Source of the DNA: Hondaea fermentalgiana
Lineage: Eukaryota; Sar; Bigyra; Thraustochytrida; Thraustochytriidae
Reading direction: 5' to 3'
Assembly (NCBI GenBank): GCA_014084085.1
Contig: NPFB01000049.1
Location: 375,476-439,475, forward strand
Length of the DNA stretch: 64,000 nucleotides
In this document: in pieces, positions 8,697 to 17,673 of the stretch
Layout: each line of letters opens with the position of its first letter
Numbering within the stretch: the first letter of the stretch is position 1
Translations under genes and position numbers: made by a program
The notes under the pieces: generated by a model
What the model was told of the DNA's origin: nothing
The model's database searches: none
The model's input: only the letters and a program-made list of their open reading frames with translations

Positions 8697-9552
8697 CCTG
8701 CGCCTTCCGTTCACGCGCTTGTCCACCCACCATAAAATCGACTTTTCTATTTTGGAGGGAGGAGAATTCGTCTTTTCGGGCTCGATTTCAGTTCGATCAA
8801 GACCATCTTGCTAAGCCTGCTGCTTGCTGCTACCCGCGCGCCGGGAATGTGCTGGAATCCAGCCATCCATTCGCATCGCCAGCCGCAGCCGGTCGCTGAT
8901 CAAAGTAGCTTAGCGGCGATGAAGATGAATCGATCTTCTCTCCTAAGGAACATTGCAATCTCGTGTCGCATTTCAGCCCCATTAGCCCAACTCGTGGCCG
9001 CGCTTGCGCTACCATCTTCGCGCAGCCTGCAGCTACAGTTGCAGCTGCGCAGGGCGGAGTGGCGTCTCGTCTCCTGCACGCGCGTTTTGTCTGGCTGTGT
9101 ATCACGCAAGAGCGCCATGTCGCTGTCACAGCCGAAAATCGTCCCGCCTGCGGTAGCAGCAGCAGCAGCAGCAGCAGCGAACAGCCTTCCCACACTGCCA
9201 AGCTTGCAGCACGTGCAGCGCCGGCCACTGATGTGCAGCGCGCGCGCGCTCATGCTTTCTGCGGGCCGCTGCACGTGCGCGAACGTGCCGCAGTCGTCGT
9301 GGCGGGAAGCTTGCTGTTGTACGCTGTTGTACGCTGTGAGCGGCCGTCGCTGTCCTCGGCGACGGCATCTCTGGGCTCGTCCGTTCGTCCGTGCGTCCAC
9401 CAAATCGATGGAAGCCGCTGTCACCTGCGCCGCGGCCGCGGCCGCAGTCGAGCCCGCGCAGCACGCTCCCGCACGCGCCGCGCCGCGCAGCGCACTCGAG
9501 GGTCGGGGGGTCTCGCAGCTTTGTCGTGAACTATGACGAAAACAAGGGGGGG

Positions 9553-9652
9553 NNNNNNNNNNNNNNNNNNNNNNNNNNNNNNNNNNNNNNNNNNNNNNNN
9601 NNNNNNNNNNNNNNNNNNNNNNNNNNNNNNNNNNNNNNNNNNNNNNNNNNNN
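9553..9652. other. Assembly gap of 100 N in poly-G
   Basis: Exactly 100 unknown bases flanked by G runs on both sides. The round number implies unknown true length. Confidence 0.98.
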
Positions 9653-10143
9653 GGGGGGGGGCGCTCTCTTCCTCGTGCGAGCTCTCGCCTCGCTGCCGTC
9701 GATCGAGGGCGCCTGCGTCTTGCGGTCGATAAACTCGCAGACGTTGTGTCGGTCTCGCGGCGCGCGTCGCCGACGAGGCGGGGAGTGCTTACTTGGGCGC
9801 ATGTGCAAGGACGAGGAGGTGGAGGTCTGAGGAAGAAGAATGAAGGAGCCGGGAAGCCGAGCACACGCCAGCACGTGCGACTGTGGCGGTCCCAACCATG
9901 CGGCTGTGGTGCGGCGGCGATGAAGAGGAAGAAGACCTGCGAAATGGAGGGCGGCGCGACCCGGCCAAGGATGTTCTTTGACCTTTTTAGCGAAAGCAGC
10001 GCGTGCAAGAACAGAGATTGCGATGACGTGCAGGACCAGACGAGATCAAGAAACGCGCTCCAGCAAAACCAAAACGAGATCAAGAAACCAAAACAAGAAA
10101 CAAAAGAAAGCAAAGAAAGCAAAGAAAAAGAAAAAGAAGAAGA

Positions 10144-10572
10144 ATGATGACCGCTCGTTTTGCCATCCTCGCCATCGTGGCGGCAATCATCGCCATGGTT
10201 CGCGGCGAAGACGATATTGGTCTTGGCCTCACCGAAGGCTCGTGCTACAACGCTGACGGACATGGCATTACTTGCGGCGTTGACGAAGAATCGTGCCTTG
10301 CCGGAAACGCTAACAGCACCCTCCCTTACCAGCAGTTTCACTGGTACGAGCCCGGCTACATCAGCGCTCGCGGAGGATGCTGCCATTGCTGCGGAGGCTG
10401 CAACCATACGGCCGAGTTTGGTGACGAGTGCGAGGCTTCGTATGGTGAGGACGGTGAATGTTACGCGGAAACCATGGAGCCTACCGCTTCGCCGTCAGAG
10501 CCTTCGTCTGCGTCTCATGCGGTTGCCGGTGCCAGCGCCGCCCTCCTCGTCTGTGCCGTATTGGCTCTTTAA
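10144..10572 (+). CDS. Small secreted cysteine-rich protein, probably GPI-anchored
   Basis: 142 codons from the ATG at 10144 (a second ATG follows at once). Residues 1-21 are a clear signal peptide (hydrophobic AILAIVAAIIAM, then VRG before EDD). The mature part has about eleven cysteines including a GGCCHCCGGC core, preceded by a WYEPGYIS motif. A short S/T/P-rich stalk (PTASPSEPSSAS) follows. The protein ends in a hydrophobic segment (AGASAALLVCAVLAL) with no charged tail, which is the layout of a GPI-anchor signal. It should be exported to the cell surface. The leader just upstream is AAG-rich. The spacing C-x(8)-C...W-P-G-Y...CCHC suggests a defined small disulphide domain, but I cannot name a family. 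Confidence 0.8.
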   Translation: MMTARFAILAIVAAIIAMVRGEDDIGLGLTEGSCYNADGHGITCGVDEESCLAGNANSTLPYQQFHWYEPGYISARGGCCHCCGGCNHTAEFGDECEASYGEDGECYAETMEPTASPSEPSSASHAVAGASAALLVCAVLAL

Positions 10573-11198
10573 GGTGAGACAGACTGTCGTTGATGTTATA
10601 GAAATGAAATTTTGATGTTCACATTCTCGATGAGAACCTGCTTGTCACATAACTTGTTCTCGCTGATCAGCGGTGCGCCAAAAGAACGATCGCAATTGCT
10701 CAACGCGCAATGCTGGGCAACAGCCGTCGCGATCATCTTCGATAGTAAGCTCGCGCCACAATTTGCACACTGCGCGCGGACAGGCCTTCGCGTAGAATTC
10801 CACTCCTTTCCTTTGTTCTTCCTTGCTCGCGTTCTTCGCTTGGACCAGGCGATGCACTTGATCATGACCTTTTCGAGAATGGCTACCGCAGAAGCGCGTG
10901 AGTGCGAAAGCGTGAGAGTGGGATTTCTTTCGGCTCTCCCTGTCACTCTGCAGTATCATCATCTTCACTCCGAGTCAGGTGCCTGGACAGTGCCAGTGCC
11001 AATGCCAGCAGTAGAGGCAGACTTCGAACGGCCAAAGGCGTATACGGACGCGCTAGTCCATCTCGCGGCACCGTGTCCGTGGCGCTCTGCAGGAGCCGCC
11101 GGTCAGCACCGGTGCGCGCCGCTTGCAGTTAGTAGGCTGACAAGGCACGCGCGCTCTCCAGCTCCAGGTCATCCTCCCGTGTCCTGTCGTCGTTCGCC
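10573..11198. other. Intergenic, 626 bp
   Basis: Between the cysteine-rich gene and FAM32A. Several overlapping frames are open but none has a plausible protein. No RNA gene seen. Confidence 0.5.
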
Positions 11199-11801
11199 AT
11201 GGACGACTACAGCGGCGTCGTGGGCGGCAGGCTCGTGCTCAAGGGGAGCGGCGCGGCCACGCCTGCACTCAAGCGGGTCAAGGATAGCAAGCGCAAAAAG
11301 GCCAAGAAGGCCAAGAAATCCAAAAAGGCGAAAAAGGAGAAGCGAAGGCGCGACGAGGTCTCAAGCGACGCCGAAAGGAGTGGACGAAGGCGCAAAAGCA
11401 GGCGCCGCAGCCGTAGCCACAGCAGCGATGAAAGTCAGAGCGATGACGGCAACGACGACAAACAAAGCAAAGGACTCAAGGAGTTGAATAAAGAACCTGT
11501 AGCATCCGCAAACGACGACAACGCAGAATATGATCTTGGAGGACAAGGAAAAGAAGGTGTAGAAAGGAACGATCGCAATGAAGACGAGGAAGAAGAAGCT
11601 GCAGACGATAATGACAGCCTCGCGGGCCTGACGCCGGCGCAACGTCGCTTTGAGCTCAAGCAGAGGGAGCGCGAAGCCGAGCGTATCAAAGAGATGACAC
11701 GCATGACGCATCGCGAACGCGTTGATGCTTTTAATGAAAAGCTTTCTAAGCTCTCCGAGCACCACGACATTCCCAAGGTCAGTGCTGCCGGTAACGGATA
11801 A
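11199..11801 (+). CDS. FAM32A: FAM32A homologue
   Basis: 200 codons, single exon. The N terminus MDDYSGVVGGRLVLKG matches the conserved FAM32A start (YxxVxxGxLKLKG). A Lys-rich block (KKAKKAKKSKKAKK, about 30-50) and a long acidic/basic low-complexity middle follow. The C terminus carries the other family signature: TPAQRRFELKQREREAERI, then THRERVDAFNEKL, ending EHHDIPKVS. FAM32A is a small nuclear protein; in human spliceosome structures it is bound near the active site during exon ligation. The middle is longer than in animals (human about 112 residues), owing to the charged insertion. Both conserved ends are intact, so the gene is probably functional. Confidence 0.92.
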   Translation: MDDYSGVVGGRLVLKGSGAATPALKRVKDSKRKKAKKAKKSKKAKKEKRRRDEVSSDAERSGRRRKSRRRSRSHSSDESQSDDGNDDKQSKGLKELNKEPVASANDDNAEYDLGGQGKEGVERNDRNEDEEEEAADDNDSLAGLTPAQRRFELKQREREAERIKEMTRMTHRERVDAFNEKLSKLSEHHDIPKVSAAGNG

Positions 11802-11963
11802 TACATATGCGTCTTTGTACCATCATCGTCTGCTACTTTGTCTTTTGCTAAATTTCTTGACCGTCTCTTCCGTTTTGTTTATTTTTAAACATTGCCATTG
11901 AACAGATTCTTCACAATTATCTAGATCACATCAACTACTCTTGCGCGTCCCAGTGCGGGCAAC

Positions 11964-12995
11964 TCACTTCTTTGAAGCAGCGCGACGCTTGGCGGCGCGC
12001 TTCTTCGCCTTCTTGCCATCCCGCTTGGGCACCTGGACAAAATCGCCACGACGTTTCTTGCCCGCGCCAGGAGGCTTGAGCTTGCCGCTTGCGACAAGCT
12101 GCAAGATGCTCACCACCTGTTTGAGGCGCTTTGACGTCAGCTTCACGAGCGATGAGGAATTCACCTCAGATGGCGTCAGTAGCGTCTCTGGGGCGCCATT
12201 TTCGACGCCTTTCTCCTTCTCGCCGGCATTTTCCTCGGTCACCTTCGATTCTTGCGACGAACCAGTATCACTTTTGACGGAGGTCGTTCCAAAGCAGTAG
12301 GTGACGGCGTCAAACACGGGGAAGCTCTTGTTTTCGCCGACCTTGCGAGGAATGTAACCAGGGTACACGGATCGATCAAAGACGACAGAGCGCAGAAAAT
12401 CGGCGTTCTCGCACGAATCAGCAAGCTTTTCGATACCCCACCATCCAAAGGGCGGACGCGTCTTGTGAACAATATGAATTTGAGCATCGGTATTTTCCTT
12501 CAAGAGACTCGCGGCGCTCTTGATGAAGCCGCTCACCAACTGACGATTGGCCTCAAGCTGATCAGATTGGCCGTCTTGGCCGACATCATCGGGAACGCAG
12601 GGGAAATTAAAGACGATGCGGTCGTATCGCCCAGCCACGGCCTCCTTGCTCAGCGTTTCGGAAAGGGCCACGGCGTCGACTTCGTGCTCCACACGTGTGT
12701 GCTCAAAAGCCTCGAGAGCGGCCAGCGTCTGCTCCCCCTTTGCGTAAATGCTCATCACTTCCTTGCGGGACTGGTAAGACGTGCAAGTGAGTTGGGCCTC
12801 GCCACCGAGGCTCTTGGCAAGTGCCAGCGAAAAGGTGAAGTCGCCATCACCGACGACAAGAATGCGTTGCTGTGCTGTGTACAGACCCGTGCGTTTCGGC
12901 TCGTCGTCTTCTGCAATATCGTCGACGCGATGCCGCGGGCACGTTTCGGGTCGTACATTGCGTTGGCACGGTGGTCGGAGAGGCTCGCCATCCAT
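11964..12995 (-). CDS. BMT5-like 25S rRNA uridine-N3 methyltransferase (DUF2431)
   Basis: 343 codons from the ATG at 12995; the frame is open to 13091 but only with a GTG start. A Rossmann-fold methyltransferase of the BMT5/DUF2431 family. Visible signatures are ILVVGDGDFTFSLALAKSLG (SAM-binding motif, about residues 44-63), IVFNFPCVPDD (about 130), HIVHKTRPPFGWWGIEKLA (about 180) and a YPGYIPRKVGENKSFPV block. Yeast Bmt5 methylates U2634 of 25S rRNA in the nucleolus. The C terminus is strongly basic (KKRRGDFVQVPKR, KKAKKRAAKRR), as expected of a nucleolar protein. A leucine/lysine helix (LVKLTSKRLKQVVSIL) lies before it. Confidence 0.86.
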   Translation of the reverse strand: MDGEPLRPPCQRNVRPETCPRHRVDDIAEDDEPKRTGLYTAQQRILVVGDGDFTFSLALAKSLGGEAQLTCTSYQSRKEVMSIYAKGEQTLAALEAFEHTRVEHEVDAVALSETLSKEAVAGRYDRIVFNFPCVPDDVGQDGQSDQLEANRQLVSGFIKSAASLLKENTDAQIHIVHKTRPPFGWWGIEKLADSCENADFLRSVVFDRSVYPGYIPRKVGENKSFPVFDAVTYCFGTTSVKSDTGSSQESKVTEENAGEKEKGVENGAPETLLTPSEVNSSSLVKLTSKRLKQVVSILQLVASGKLKPPGAGKKRRGDFVQVPKRDGKKAKKRAAKRRAASKK

Positions 12996-14194
12996 CTCTG
13001 TTGGCGCTTCAACGAGAATTTTGTAGCAGCATGCCACACATCCCGTTATTGCGCATAACGCTGTTTCGGGCAGAGCCCAAAGCGTGTCCACATTGCGGAG
13101 CGCCGACTTGCCCTCCTTGATTTGCTGTGTTTGTTTGCAATTCGATTCACGTCAGCCGCGTGTCAGTCTTCATTCATGCAAAATAAATAAAAAGGGCCAC
13201 TTCAAGCTTGTGGCGCCCCCAAAGAGTCGTCTTGCCCAAGCAGAGCGTCTCGTGAGAGCGTCTCGTGAGCCTTGAGCTGGCTGGACGGTATCATCTCAAA
13301 GTTTTCGGTCATTATACCGCGGGCCCGAGAGCCTGCGGCTCCGACATCTAACTAGTTTTTCGACATCATTTACCCTCCTGCTTGCTCGCTTGCTGCACGC
13401 CGTCGCGCATCTGCTTGGCTCTTGCCTCGTGGACCCGCCCCTCGAGGCTCGGCGACACCACCACCGCCAAGGAGCAAGAAAAGTCAGCCCTTCGCTCGTC
13501 CACTCACCCGTGTGTCCTCCATCGCGCCCGGCAGCTCCTCGGAGAAGGCGAACTGCTTGCTGTCTTGCGTTCTTGGCCTGACTCGACAGTGAAGCCGCGC
13601 GTCCACCCGCCGCGCGACCACTCATCACCCCCGCGAGAGGCCATTTGCGCAACCCCAAATTTTGAGCACCTCTGTAACCTCTGGGAGCCTCCTGTGCGGG
13701 CTGGAACCTCTGGCAGCTTGGGAACGAAACCTCCCTCGCCCCGCGTGTCCGGGTCCGGCCTGCTGCTGCTCGTACTACGCTCACTACAAGCCGCACCGGC
13801 ACGCCCCGCCGCGACCTCGCGTCGAAGAGGCTCGCTCGCGGCGGCGCGACGCGACATGAGGGCCTCGAGGCAGGCGGCTGGGCCGCCTGCGCGCGCGAGG
13901 CTCGCGTCGCTGTCGAGGCCCGCTTGCGCAGCCACCCGGCCCAGCTCGCGCCGCTGATGGGGTGCACAATCAATCAAGTTGCACGTAAAGACCCGCTCGC
14001 TGCACGTGCACCAGGCCGGGCCCGACGCAGACATCGAACGGCGCGCGTTAGGCTGCGCTGCGTCGCGTCGCGTTGCGTTGCAGAGCACCGCCGCGCCTCT
14101 GTCTCGCACGCGCTTGCAAGAGCGACTTGCGAGCGGAGCAGCGCAGAGCGGGGACCTTGGGCCGGGCGGGAAGTAAAGGAGACGGCGAAGAGAA
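12996..14194. other. Interval of 1.2 kb with a doubtful spliced small gene
   Basis: Between the divergent BMT5-like and PqiA-like genes. The part at 13100-13360 looks non-coding. The rest is very GC-rich and open in many frames. Only the short segment at 13366-13552 on the minus strand shows protein-like sequence and is listed separately. Confidence 0.45.
13366..13552 (-). CDS. Possible 3' exons of a small unidentified gene
   Basis: Reading the minus strand, 13552 down to 13508 gives FAFSEELPGAMEDTR and ends at a consensus donor (CGG|GTGAGT). From 13440 down to 13366 a phase-compatible exon gives GRVHEARAKQMRDGVQQAS... and a TGA stop. The acceptor would be GAG|GG. Both peptides have balanced composition and strong G/C third positions, unlike the surrounding arginine-rich frames. 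Upstream exons toward 13700 could not be placed: LKIWGCANGLSR and MASRGGDEWSRGG are candidate pieces in other frames. Product unknown; it may be a small mitochondrial or nuclear protein. This is a weak call that only RNA data could settle. Confidence 0.3.
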
Positions 14195-16087
14195 ATGGGC
14201 AAGGTTCAGGACGAGACGGCCGTCGCGAAAGCGGTCGCGGTGGGCGACAGCGAGCAACAGGCGGTGGCCGCGAGCGGGGAGAAGGGGAAGACCAGCTCGC
14301 TGCACGCGCAATATTCGGAATGGATCGGGTACGTGTCTCTGTGCTTCCTCCTGGGCAACGTCGGGCTCCAAGTCTTCAGCCATCTGGGCATGTCCATGGC
14401 GATTCTCTCGAATGTCAACGTCAACGGCGAGAGCACAAAGCTCTTGAGTGGAGTTGAGTTCTGCTCGTCCAATGACACAATCTTCAGCGATTGGTGGGTC
14501 GCTGCAGGCAGCTCGTCGGTGTACGAAGACATTATCGACTGCGCTGACGACTACATTTTGGCAGATGAAGGCAAAGAATTTTCAGACCTGGAAACCTGCT
14601 TACGCGCCGAGGCAATCGGCTACCAAGGGGGAGAAGAATGTATCTTGTGCTATCAAGACTACGTGAACTGCGCCTCCGCTTCTTCCGAAGAGGGTGGCTG
14701 CCTGAATTCCTGTTTCGCAGCGGCCGTCTTTGGCGGCGCCGACGAGTATGCAAAATGCGTGGCATGCACTGTTGAAAAGTGCAACCCGAATTTTGAGGTT
14801 TGCATAGGCTACTCTATGCCAGACCCCCCTGATGAGTTTGACGTACGCCGAGCTCTTCGGGACGGCCGCACGTTGCGTTCCACCGAAGGCGCACGAAAAC
14901 TTGCCAGCGACCCGCCCGAGCAACTCTACGTAGTCTACGAGATCTCCTTTATCAAGTCCATTAAAGACGCCTGGGACTCTGGAGCGTACGGCGTTGCCAT
15001 TCTTCTCACGCTCCTCTCGGGTGTTTGGCCTTATGCAAAAAATCTCATTATGCTGGTGGCATGGTTTGTGCCCATGACTACAGCACGCCGCTCCACGGTC
15101 CTCAAGGTGCTCACGCGCCTGGCCAAATGGTCTCTTCTTGACGTCTTTGTCGTCGTCATCATGCTTGCGGGTTTTCGCATCGATCTTCAAGGTGACGTCA
15201 TTGGCCGCATCTACGTTGTCGCGGAATCGCGTTTGGCCATTTATACCTTTTGCCTCGCAGCAATTTGGGATTTGGTTCAGGGAGAATGGATGCGTACCAT
15301 GCATCTTGCCATGGCAGAAAGCGAACCCGATTGCGACCCTGTGTCAAGCGTAGAGGGTAGCTGCTTACTCACATCAGCTACCTTTGGCGCATCCGCGACG
15401 ACGTGCGGGTCGTGCGCGCGCGTCACACATTTTCTCCTCAGCCTTGTCCAGCTCGCCCTGCTCATATGTGGATGCTTTTTGCCATGTGCAACTTTTGCTC
15501 TGTACGGCAACGCATTTGGCCTCTTCTTTAACAACGAGCCAGGCGAGTATGCCGAATACTCGGCTTTTGAGATCGGTACAGCAATTGTCGCGCCCGAGAG
15601 GATCGATTCTGTCCACAGTGTGGGTGGCACCTTCTTTTTGGCCATCATTTTCTTGCTCTGCTCCATCTTTGTGCCAGCCATCGTTTTTTCGGGAATGGCC
15701 AAAGCGTTGCATCTGCAACCATGCGGGCCTTTTGCCCCTCGCGCTTCCTTGCTCAAGGCCCTGGCTTCCTTTTGTGACATTGTTGGCGGCTTTGCCGCGC
15801 TCGATGTCTTTTTGCTGTCCGTCGTCGTCACAATGCTCGAGTGGGATCGATTCGTAAACAGCGCCATGTCCACGCTTACTGACAAGTTTATTGGATGCGA
15901 AGAACCCTGTCTCGAGTCTCGCTCAGACGTGCAGTACGCTGTCTACCTCATGCTTGGGGCCGTTCTCATTGGCTGGATCCTCGAGCTCTTCTTTACCTAT
16001 GTCTTTGCACAGATTTATCATCCGGCTGAGCAGACGTTTTGGGGCCCATTCCTCTTCAACCGACTTGCGTCTTGCATTGCCAAGTAA
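14195..16087 (+). CDS. PqiA-like multi-pass membrane protein with cysteine-rich loop
   Basis: 630 codons, single exon. The N terminus is cytosolic, with a first membrane helix at about 45-67. A roughly 190-residue extramembrane domain follows with about 18 cysteines in CxxC-type pairs (ECILCYQDYVNC, CVACTVEKC, CLNSC). The rest has seven to eight helices. The segment GVAILLTLLSGVWPYAKNLIML followed by KWSLLDVFVVVIML matches a PqiA module (hydrophobic helix with a P-Y/L-K step, then 'W..LDVF'). A second weaker copy, AALDVFLLSVVVTML, lies near 545-565. PqiA proteins are inner-membrane partners of MCE lipid-transport systems in bacteria; eukaryotic PqiA-domain proteins exist but are poorly studied. 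Lipid handling is therefore a guess. The cysteine-rich insertion is not part of bacterial PqiA. Confidence 0.62.
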   Translation: MGKVQDETAVAKAVAVGDSEQQAVAASGEKGKTSSLHAQYSEWIGYVSLCFLLGNVGLQVFSHLGMSMAILSNVNVNGESTKLLSGVEFCSSNDTIFSDWWVAAGSSSVYEDIIDCADDYILADEGKEFSDLETCLRAEAIGYQGGEECILCYQDYVNCASASSEEGGCLNSCFAAAVFGGADEYAKCVACTVEKCNPNFEVCIGYSMPDPPDEFDVRRALRDGRTLRSTEGARKLASDPPEQLYVVYEISFIKSIKDAWDSGAYGVAILLTLLSGVWPYAKNLIMLVAWFVPMTTARRSTVLKVLTRLAKWSLLDVFVVVIMLAGFRIDLQGDVIGRIYVVAESRLAIYTFCLAAIWDLVQGEWMRTMHLAMAESEPDCDPVSSVEGSCLLTSATFGASATTCGSCARVTHFLLSLVQLALLICGCFLPCATFALYGNAFGLFFNNEPGEYAEYSAFEIGTAIVAPERIDSVHSVGGTFFLAIIFLLCSIFVPAIVFSGMAKALHLQPCGPFAPRASLLKALASFCDIVGGFAALDVFLLSVVVTMLEWDRFVNSAMSTLTDKFIGCEEPCLESRSDVQYAVYLMLGAVLIGWILELFFTYVFAQIYHPAEQTFWGPFLFNRLASCIAK

Positions 16088-16739
16088 GGTTTGGACAAAG
16101 GCATGGCGACCGATGTTCACTCGTATATGTTTGTTTCTTCTTCAATTTTATTATTCTTTACGGTTTTTAATTTTTTCCCTTTCCGTTCTATCTTGTGTCG
16201 ATGCCTTACTACCAGCAAATGGAGGTCATCAGAGCTGTAGACATAGCTTTGATCCTTGCATTCTCGCAAAGTGACCTTGCACTGAATCAGATGGACGTAT
16301 TTGCGACTTGCTCCTCGTGACGCTTGTGCTCGTGCTCACACTCATTTGTTAAACTACGTGCTCGAATCTCAACCACTCTTTCAAGCAGAGATTTCAACAT
16401 GCTAAAATCTGCTCGAACAGATTACTCCTCCTTCAAGCCCAGTCGAAAGCCTCGTTGTCTTGTGGCCGCAAGACATGCATTGCAGGAACACTTTTTCCTG
16501 TATACAACATCGCTATACTTCAACGCGAAATTCGCCGCTCATGCTATCCGATTGCGCACTCGACAAAATCACAACGCAAAAGTTCGTTTTCCTTTTCCTT
16601 GAAAAGACGGATCCATCTCTCTCCAAGGATTTGCCCACTTTGTTCACTCAGACCTTTGTCTCATGAATTGCTTGAGGTGCATTAATTTATATCGCATGCT
16701 TTGCGATGGATGCTCTGCGCAAAGGTGCAAACGCGCGGC
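16088..16739. other. Intergenic, 652 bp, convergent 3' ends
   Basis: AT-richer sequence between the PqiA-like stop and the stop of the minus-strand coiled-coil gene. It should hold two 3' UTRs. Short open frames are not protein-like. Confidence 0.5.
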
Positions 16740-17441
16740 TCATTCTGCTCGCTCACGACTCAAGTCTTCCTCCAGCTCATGCACCCGAACTGTCAGCGCG
16801 GCATTCTCATATCGCATAAGGTCCATGGCGTGCTGTGTGTTTTCCTTCTCGGCTCGAAGCTCATTTTGCACTTCTTTGGCGAAGTGAAGTTCCTGTTGCA
16901 GCAGCGCGCATTGCTCTCTTAGTTTAGCAGCCTGTAGCTCCGCATGTTCCGCGCGCGCTGCAGCCTCTTCGAGAATTTTGCCAGCGGACTCTAGAGGAGC
17001 GCGTGCACGTTCGTGTAATGCGCGAACGCTCTGCTTCAGGGTATCAAAGGGACCTGCAGCACGCAGCTCGAGCTCGCGGGCTGCAGTTGCTCTTTCGCGC
17101 TTGAGCGTTTCCACTTTATCTTCGAGTGAATTCACTCGATCCAAAAGCGCGGTCTCTCGCGCCTCGAATGCACGTTTCAATTCGGCTGTCTCGCGCTGAG
17201 TGGTCGCCTTTTGCGCGCAGATTTCCTTTTCTGCATTCTCCGCACGCTGATGTTCGCGATACAAGTAAACTTGCAGACGGTCTTGGGCTTTTCGTAGCGA
17301 TCGAGTTTCGCGCTGCAGGAATTTCTGTTCACACATGGCCGTTTCTGACCCTGGTGCTGGTCTCGTCATCACCTCCGCCCTCGCCTCGGGCGAAGCCAAG
17401 GAGACCTCCTTCCCGGGCCCGTGCGGACTGGCAAGCTTCAT
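16740..17441 (-). CDS. Coiled-coil protein, function unknown
   Basis: 233 codons from the ATG at 17441. After about 35 disordered residues, nearly the whole protein is heptad-rich coiled coil (FLQRETRSLRKAQDRLQVYL through LRAEKENTQHAMDLMRYENAAL to HELEEDLSRERAE), broken once near AAGPFDTL. No membrane segment or catalytic motif is seen. It is divergent from the ankyrin gene at 17674, with only 232 bp between start codons, so they may share a promoter. Such short coiled-coil proteins often belong to cytoskeletal or centrosomal assemblies, but nothing here proves it. Confidence 0.75.
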   Translation of the reverse strand: MKLASPHGPGKEVSLASPEARAEVMTRPAPGSETAMCEQKFLQRETRSLRKAQDRLQVYLYREHQRAENAEKEICAQKATTQRETAELKRAFEARETALLDRVNSLEDKVETLKRERATAARELELRAAGPFDTLKQSVRALHERARAPLESAGKILEEAAARAEHAELQAAKLREQCALLQQELHFAKEVQNELRAEKENTQHAMDLMRYENAALTVRVHELEEDLSRERAE

Positions 17442-17673
17442 GCAGACCCTGACTTGGCAAGCCGGCGCATTCCACGCTCACAACTCTGAGGTTTGCGCGG
17501 TGCCAGTGCCAAATGCCGTTTCACTTCTTCTGCCGAGAGTACACACCGTTTTACTTTCGGCATTCGGGTCGTTCATTGAACCTTTCACATTTGAAAGAAG
17601 AGACGAGCGAGAACGCGCAGAACTTGGATTGATTGTCTGGCTGGCGGGGCATGCGCGGACGACAACGCTGCCA

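Larger units (their letters stand above)
8083..10143. other. Gene-poor interval of 2.06 kb
   Basis: Between the mL59 start and the secreted cysteine-rich gene I see no supportable gene. Long open frames exist on both strands because of high GC and CAG-rich sequence, but their translations are low-complexity (R, A, S, C) and frame-inconsistent. The interval holds a perfect inverted repeat (8172-8198), a direct repeat (8217-8266), a CTGGCTGC tract, a short GCA run near 9163, a poly-G flanked assembly gap, and an A/AAG-rich leader at about 10075-10143 before the next ATG. Confidence 0.5.

Noticed and set aside
8808..9536. Plus-strand open frame of 242 codons
   Set aside because: It overlaps the frame above in antisense, is composed of Ala/Ser/Arg runs from GCA repeats, and has no motif.
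8900..9895. Long minus-strand open frame of 331 codons across the poly-G gap
   Set aside because: It crosses unknown bases, is R/S/A/C low-complexity, and shows no domain or sensible start; high GC alone explains it.
13504..14202. Minus-strand open frame of 232 codons
   Set aside because: Composition is arginine/alanine noise over most of its length and it overlaps the start of the PqiA-like gene; only the short segment reported separately looks coding, in a different frame.
17335..17673. Longer N terminus of the ankyrin gene
   Set aside because: It would overlap the first 107 bp of the antisense coiled-coil gene and lacks conserved sequence; the ATG at 17674 gives a clean divergent pair.
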